Assembly: GCA_947490345.1 (NCBI GenBank)
Contig: CANLGL010000056.1
Coordinates: 1 to 36,025, forward strand
Direction of reading: 5' to 3'
Source: Deltaproteobacteria bacterium
GTDB taxonomy: Bacteria; Myxococcota_A; UBA796; SXON01
Length of the DNA stretch: 36,025 nucleotides
Part shown: positions 32,150 to 36,025 of the stretch, piece after piece
How positions within the stretch are numbered: the first letter of the stretch is position 1
Layout: each line of letters starts with the position of its first letter
Notes under the pieces: generated by a model
Told to the model about the DNA's origin: nothing
Seen by the model: the letters and a program-made list of their open reading frames with translations, nothing else
The model's database searches: none
Program-made: the position numbers and the translations under genes

Positions 32150-32469
32150 GATCCCGACTCCCAAGTGGGGCTGTTCCAGTCGAGTGTAGTGTAGGTGTCG
32201 CAGGTGGCGTCCTCGGCCTGAAATGCGGTGCTTCGTTCCAGGCACGTCTGGTCGGTGGCGCCGATTTCGCCGGCGTCGACCTCGAGCTGGCGCATCTCCC
32301 ACGCCCAGGTGGCGCAGGCGTCGACAAAGTCGGCTTCGTCGGTGTAGTTTGCGGATTCCCAGTCGGCGCCCCACGTCGTCAGGCAGCCGCCGTAGAGGCT
32401 CGCGGCCGCCCCGCACATGGCCGTGCACGGGTCAGGATCGGCGGCGCAGGCGGCAAGCAAGAGCAGCAC
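32146..32469 (-). CDS. Small Cys-rich lipoprotein of the cobalamin operon
   Basis: This 107-residue protein starts at GTG, overlapping the previous TAG (TAGTG), with MLLLLAAC as a compact lipoprotein signal (lipobox L-A-A-C, Cys8). The mature part has six further cysteines (DPCTAMC, YGGC, DAC, QTC, ATC), enough for three disulfides, and many Trp and Asp residues. No family is recognised. The tightly coupled position between two propeller lipoproteins argues for a structural or accessory role in the uptake system. Confidence 0.75.
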   Translation of the reverse strand: MLLLLAACAADPDPCTAMCGAAASLYGGCLTTWGADWESANYTDEADFVDACATWAWEMRQLEVDAGEIGATDQTCLERSTAFQAEDATCDTYTTLDWNSPTWESGS

Positions 32470-33539
32470 TAGTAGAAGTCCACGGAGAAGGGAGGGAACT
32501 CGAAGTCGGTGAGCCACCGCTCCGCTCCCGGCTCGCAGGCGATTGCGTCGACCACGATGACCCCCGTCGGCGACAGATAGTCGGCCCAACCGGCGCGCGC
32601 GACGATCCACACGTCGTCGCCGACGGCCTTGAGGCCCTGGAACGAACTCGGCGTGGTGAAAAGCTCTACGAGTGCGTTGTCATCGGGGTTCCAGCACCAG
32701 GTGGTGAAGTCGTGGTTCTCGGCGTGGGTGACCACGATGCCGTGGGTGGCGTCGACCATGGCGAGGTCGGTGATCTCCTCGCCGAGCGCGGCTTCAGTCA
32801 AGAGGGGCGCCTCGGTGCCGGTGGTGGGATCGAACCAGCCGACCCCACCGTCGTTGGCGAAGTAAAGGCCAGTCCGCACCATCAGCTTCGCCGAGCCGGG
32901 GACGTCGTGGAGGGTGGGGTCCGGGGCGGCGACAAAACTCTGCAGCAGGGCCCCCGTCGCGCAGTCGATGCTCGCGACGAGGCCGCCGTTGGCGACCCAC
33001 CCGTTGTCCTGGTCGAGCTGCTGCAGCGCGACGTACAGCACCCCGTCGCGTTCGATCATGTTCGCCACCTCGGGGATGCCGTCGCTATCGGCCAGAGAGC
33101 TGAGGTCGACCACCCCACGGAGCAACCACGTTTCGGGGTCGTAGCGCTTGACCTCGGTGCTGCCGTAGAGCGAGACGTAGACGCTCCCGCCGCACTCTTT
33201 CACATCCTGCGGATTGCTGGCGTCTCCGGTGGAGAACTCCTGGATCGGCTCGACCCACTCGCCGGGCTCGTACACCCGCACCGCATCGACGCCGAAGCGA
33301 CCGAGGACGTAGACCAGACCGTCCTCGCTGACCACCTGGCTGTCCGTGGGCGCGGTGGTGATGCGGTCGATGATGATCATCGTCGAGAGCTGGACCGTGG
33401 CGAGTAGGGCGCTGGCATAGTCGGCGCTGGTGGTCGTCACGACGGCGGTCGCGACAGCGGAGTCGGAGTCGCCGCCGCCAGTGTCGAGGGCGCTGTCCTC
33501 GGGGATCACGGGCGCGCAGGCAAGGGCAAGGAGAATCAT
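32469..33539 (-). CDS. BtuG/YncE-like beta-propeller surface lipoprotein
   Basis: The 356-residue protein begins MILLALAC, a lipoprotein signal with Cys8, followed by an acidic Asp/Ser/Gly linker. Its propeller contains GDASNPQDVKECGGSVYVSL, GSTEVKRYDPETW, DLSSLADSDGIPEVANM and LYVALQQLDQDNGW. This is the pattern of YncE/DUF5074-type propellers that include the Bacteroides cobalamin-binding surface protein BtuG. Together with the TonB receptor upstream (ATGA overlap) and the cobalamin riboswitch, a role as corrinoid-capturing lid on the receptor is likely. The resemblance was judged by eye. Confidence 0.82.
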   Translation of the reverse strand: MILLALACAPVIPEDSALDTGGGDSDSAVATAVVTTTSADYASALLATVQLSTMIIIDRITTAPTDSQVVSEDGLVYVLGRFGVDAVRVYEPGEWVEPIQEFSTGDASNPQDVKECGGSVYVSLYGSTEVKRYDPETWLLRGVVDLSSLADSDGIPEVANMIERDGVLYVALQQLDQDNGWVANGGLVASIDCATGALLQSFVAAPDPTLHDVPGSAKLMVRTGLYFANDGGVGWFDPTTGTEAPLLTEAALGEEITDLAMVDATHGIVVTHAENHDFTTWCWNPDDNALVELFTTPSSFQGLKAVGDDVWIVARAGWADYLSPTGVIVVDAIACEPGAERWLTDFEFPPFSVDFY

Positions 33540-35518
33540 GGGCGGTCCTTGGTAGGAGGCGCTTGCTGCCAACGTGCGGTCAGCAGGAAGGTGCGGCCGG
33601 GGAGGGGATACCCCGAGAAGTCGGTGATGGCGCTGACCGCGCGCGACGGGTCGTCGGGATCGGCGGGATTGCGCGGCACGACCTCGGTGAGGGTGTCGGT
33701 CAGGTTGAGCGCGCTCAGCTCAAGGCTGGGCCAGCGCGGGGTGGGCTGGGCGCGTACGAAGGCGCCGTGGAGCGTGCGGGGGGCGCTGGCATAGAGGTTG
33801 GCGGCGTCCCAGTAGTTCGCGCCGGTGTAGCTGAGGCTGTACCCGAGCCGCACCCGCTCCTCCCAGTGCACCGACACCGCCTCGCTGATCGTGAGGGGCG
33901 GCGTGCGCGGGAGCTCGTTGTTGGCAAAACCGCTGTCGGCGGTCAGGTTGCGGCTCTGCTGCCAGGTGACGGTGGTGTCGCTGTCGACGACGTCGAAGGC
34001 CTGCACGTCGAGCGCCGCCTCGACGCCCTGCACCCACGTCGCGCCGAAGTTGACCGGGGTGAAGGACTGCTGGCTGTTCTGGACCCAGACGATGCGGTCC
34101 TCGCTCGCCAACCAGAAGGCCCCGGCGTCGGCGCTGAGGCGAACCGGCCATGCACGCGGCCCTTCGACCCGTGCTCCGACGTCCGCCTGCCAGCCACGCT
34201 CCGGCACGAGGAGCGGGTTGCCCTCGAGGTTGCCGTGGTTCCCGAACATCTCGACGAGGTCGGGCGCGCGCAGGTACCGCCCGCCGTTGGCCTTGAGCGA
34301 GAGCCACCGCGTCGGCCGCACCAGCGCCCCCAGCCGGGGGTCGAGGCTCTCGATGGTGGTGGCGCCGTCGAGCGCCACGCCCTGCACGACCGGGGAGAGA
34401 GTGAGGCGGTCGTTCCAGAAACGGAGGTCGGCGCCCAGGGCGGCGGTGCCGACGCGTCGGGCGCGGACGGGCTCGTCGTCGGTCGCCAGGGTGTCGGTCA
34501 CGGCGAGCGTCTCAGAGTGCCCGCTGACCGTGGCGCTGGGCTGCAACCACGCCGAGGGCGCGGCAGTAGCGGTCACGCGGAGCCCGACCGTGTCGGAGAG
34601 ATCGGTCTCTTCGCGGGCGGCGCCGTCCAGCTCGCCGGCCAGGTCGACCAGGGCTTCGCGCCTGCCGAGGTGCCAGAGGGTCGCGCTGCCAGCCCAGGCG
34701 CCGCCGTGGCCCTCGACTCGCGCCACGGCGAGGTTCCGAAGCGTCGTGAGGCGGGCCTCCTCGGCGGGAAGGTTGACGCTGCCGGGTAAGCCCTCGTCGC
34801 GGTACAGAGGAGCGTCGGTCAGCGATACGCGCCAGTCGCCGAGGCTCGCTCGCCCGCGCACAAACCCCCCCACCTGGAGCTTGTCGTTGTTGCCGCGCAC
34901 GCGCACGTGGTCATCGAGGAGGTTGAACACCGTCGCGTTGTCGTCGAAGTAGCGGTAGTCGCCCTGGGTGGAGAGCACCTCTGCGAAGGCGTTGCCGTCG
35001 AGGTTTCCGTGGGTCAGCGCTCCGTAGGCGTCGCCCTTGACGGTCTGGTAGGGGCCGTACGCCGCGCTGACGGCGCCCCCGTCGCCCTGCCGCGTCACCA
35101 GGTTCACGACCCCGCCCAACGGCGCCGCGCCAAAGCTGACCGGGGCGTTCCCGCGCCACACCTCGATGCGCTCGAAGGCGCCCAGCGGCAGCTCCGCGAG
35201 GTTCACCACGCCGGCCCCGTCGGGGTTCAGGGGCACCCCGTCCAGAAAGACCTCGACCTGGCGAAGGCTGGCGCCACGAATGCTGACCGCGGCGAAGTCC
35301 CCAAGCCCGCCAAGGCGCTGGACGGTGGTGCCGGCGGCGCTCTCGACGAGGCTCGCGACGTCGGCAGAGGCGGGGGTGCTCGCATCCGGCCGCAACACCG
35401 TCACTGCCGCGCTGGTGGCGGCCGCGTCGGGGCCGCGGGGAGCGGGTGCCTCGACGACCACAGTCTCGCCGGGTGGCTCGGCGGCGAAGGCGGCGTTGGC
35501 GAAGACGAGGAGGGACAC
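33536..35518 (-). CDS. btuB: TonB-dependent receptor, cobalamin type (BtuB-like)
   Basis: From the GTG at 35518 this is 660 residues, close to BtuB length plus signal. A short hydrophobic export signal (SLLVFANAAFA) is followed by a TonB box (ETVVVEA), a plug domain (VTVLRPDAS, GLGDFAAVSIRGASLRQVEVFLDG, LPLGAFERIEVWRGNAPVSFG, GGVVNLVTR) and a 22-strand-type barrel ending GRTFLLTARWQ. It imports a large substrate across the outer membrane using TonB energy. The start is uncertain: GTG 35518 has GGAG 4 nt upstream but an uncharged signal; the frame remains open to GTG at 35632. The cobalamin riboswitch just upstream points to corrinoids. Confidence 0.9.
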   Translation of the reverse strand: MSLLVFANAAFAAEPPGETVVVEAPAPRGPDAAATSAAVTVLRPDASTPASADVASLVESAAGTTVQRLGGLGDFAAVSIRGASLRQVEVFLDGVPLNPDGAGVVNLAELPLGAFERIEVWRGNAPVSFGAAPLGGVVNLVTRQGDGGAVSAAYGPYQTVKGDAYGALTHGNLDGNAFAEVLSTQGDYRYFDDNATVFNLLDDHVRVRGNNDKLQVGGFVRGRASLGDWRVSLTDAPLYRDEGLPGSVNLPAEEARLTTLRNLAVARVEGHGGAWAGSATLWHLGRREALVDLAGELDGAAREETDLSDTVGLRVTATAAPSAWLQPSATVSGHSETLAVTDTLATDDEPVRARRVGTAALGADLRFWNDRLTLSPVVQGVALDGATTIESLDPRLGALVRPTRWLSLKANGGRYLRAPDLVEMFGNHGNLEGNPLLVPERGWQADVGARVEGPRAWPVRLSADAGAFWLASEDRIVWVQNSQQSFTPVNFGATWVQGVEAALDVQAFDVVDSDTTVTWQQSRNLTADSGFANNELPRTPPLTISEAVSVHWEERVRLGYSLSYTGANYWDAANLYASAPRTLHGAFVRAQPTPRWPSLELSALNLTDTLTEVVPRNPADPDDPSRAVSAITDFSGYPLPGRTFLLTARWQQAPPTKDRP

Positions 35519-35593
35519 GAGGCTCCGAGGAAGGAGCCCGGCGGGGGAAGGGACGACGCGAGGAGGCGGGGGGACGCTTCCTGGCAGACGCGA

Positions 35594-35623
35594 CTCCCGG
35601 CACCGGGGAGGGGGAGGTCCCCC
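35594..35623 (-). promoter_or_regulatory. Leader hairpins between riboswitch and receptor gene (likely expression platform)
   Basis: On the minus strand GGGGG-ACCT-CCCCC (35623-35610) is immediately followed by CTCCCCGG-TG-CCGGGAG (35610-35594). These two GC-rich stems share the C-run near 35610, so they could be alternative structures. They lie between the aptamer and the probable start codon at 35518, where an expression platform is expected. No clear T-tract follows, so translational or Rho-type control is as likely as intrinsic termination. Confidence 0.45.
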
Positions 35624-35639
35624 TGCGTCCACCCCACGA

Positions 35640-35755
35640 CTCGGTTTCCCGGCTTAGGACCTCGTTCCTGCGGGAAGCAGGGCGCGGCCGATCACGGTTG
35701 CGGCCCAGCGCCGGTATTGCACCGACTTCCCTGAGACCGTGGGTTGGTCTGGGGG
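35640..35755 (-). promoter_or_regulatory. Cobalamin (adenosylcobalamin-type) riboswitch
   Basis: On the minus strand the leader reads AGACC...GGTCT, then CAGGGAAGTCGGTGCAATAC, CGGCGCTGG, GCCGCAACCGTGATCGG, a CCTGC-TTCCC-GCAGG hairpin, and AAGCCGGGAAACCG. The GGGAA..CGGTGCAA..CCGGCGCtGG..CGCAAC.GTGA core is the conserved heart of cobalamin riboswitches, and AAGCCGGGAAACC corresponds to the B12 box. Such aptamers bind cobalamin and shut off B12 transport or synthesis genes. It sits about 120 nt upstream of the receptor start and controls the six-gene uptake operon. Confidence 0.9.
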
Positions 35756-35786
35756 GTGTACTCGTGTGGGGGGGTGGGCGCAAGCC

Positions 35787-36025
35787 TCATCCGCGCGGCA
35801 AGCGAAGCGCGCGGGCGAGGGCCCTTTCCGTATCGGGGCCGGTGAGGCCGTCGATCCGCGCGAGCGCGAGGCCGTGGATCGCCGAGGCCAAATAGGTAGC
35901 CCGGTCAGGATCGCGACGCGCGCCGAGGGCGGTTTCCAGGGCGCGGCGCGGGGACGAGACCGTGAGCATGCCGTGGAGTCCCCGCACGGCTGAACCCGGT
36001 GCATGCCACCCCTCGCCGGACACCA
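35787..36025 (-). CDS. C-terminal fragment of an unknown protein, cut by the window edge
   Basis: At least 79 residues are open to the edge of the window, ending ERALARALRLPRG. The segment ALGARRDPDRATYLASAIHGLALARIDGL looks helical and resembles the C-terminal ligand domain of some TetR-type regulators, with an HGLA...DGL pattern. The DNA-binding part would lie outside the window, so this is a weak guess. It lies on the same strand as the cobalamin operon, about 31 bp upstream of the riboswitch, and may contain or precede its promoter. Confidence 0.45.
   Translation of the reverse strand, partial: VSGEGWHAPGSAVRGLHGMLTVSSPRRALETALGARRDPDRATYLASAIHGLALARIDGLTGPDTERALARALRLPRG

Noticed and set aside
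35519..35632. A 38-residue N-terminal extension of the TonB receptor from GTG 35632
   Set aside because: It would put Pro/Arg-rich residues before the signal peptide and overlap the riboswitch leader hairpins; not fully excluded.

Overview
The window is very GC-rich DNA with dense, tightly packed genes. It most likely comes from a myxobacterium-like organism (phylum Myxococcota). The clearest taxonomic marker is a pair of secreted proteins ending in MYXO-CTERM-type sorting tails (a Cys motif, a hydrophobic helix and an Arg cluster). Many short-signal lipoproteins, beta-propellers, MopE-like Asp-rich repeats and DxDGDG-type motifs fit the same picture. No rRNA, tRNA, CRISPR array, transposase or phage gene was seen.

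Layout. 171-2818 (minus): an operon of a small unknown protein, a HEAGH-containing putative metalloprotein and two tandem-duplicated lipoproteins, with a six-unit hexamer repeat just upstream. 2893-3515: non-coding and rich in hairpins. 3516-6095 (minus): secreted M1 aminopeptidase with a HEAT-like tail; 6126-6554 (plus): glyoxalase I. 6561-6726: three copies of a 49-bp imperfect-palindrome repeat. 6858-8512 (minus): lipoprotein and M20 amidohydrolase. 8670-11525 (plus): small secreted protein, YceI-like protein, and an NDH-2-type dehydrogenase with an extra N-terminal membrane domain. 11589-12069 (minus): two small Cys-rich proteins. 12152-14685 (minus): MFS transporter and arylsulfotransferase-like propeller. 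14706-20048 (plus): an operon of an Asp-box propeller lipoprotein, a sulfatase-superfamily protein with Thr at the nucleophile position, an RmlC-like cupin and a FemAB/GNAT-like protein. 20086-20280: a second intergenic repeat cluster. 20326-20799 (minus): a 5'-truncated oxyR remnant facing an ahpC-ahpD operon (20844-21916, plus). 21900-25794 (minus): a diverged 6-phosphogluconolactonase-like protein, and two Reeler/choice-of-anchor-like secreted proteins, one carrying a long series of MopE-like repeats. 25869-26479 (minus): a ccdA-ccdB toxin-antitoxin pair.

The most interesting region is 26527-35755 (minus). A cobalamin riboswitch (about 35640-35755) precedes six genes whose stop and start codons overlap at every junction: a TonB-dependent receptor (BtuB-type), a BtuG/YncE-like beta-propeller lipoprotein, a small Cys-rich lipoprotein, a second beta-propeller lipoprotein, an ECF-transporter S component with a ~340-residue extracytoplasmic domain, and one polypeptide fusing both ECF ATPases to EcfT. 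I read this as a complete outer-membrane-to-cytoplasm corrinoid uptake system. It pairs a Gram-negative TonB receptor and surface propeller with an energy-coupling-factor transporter in place of BtuCDF. The vitamin assignment rests on the riboswitch; the partnership and the fusions are read directly from the sequence; the mechanism is inference.
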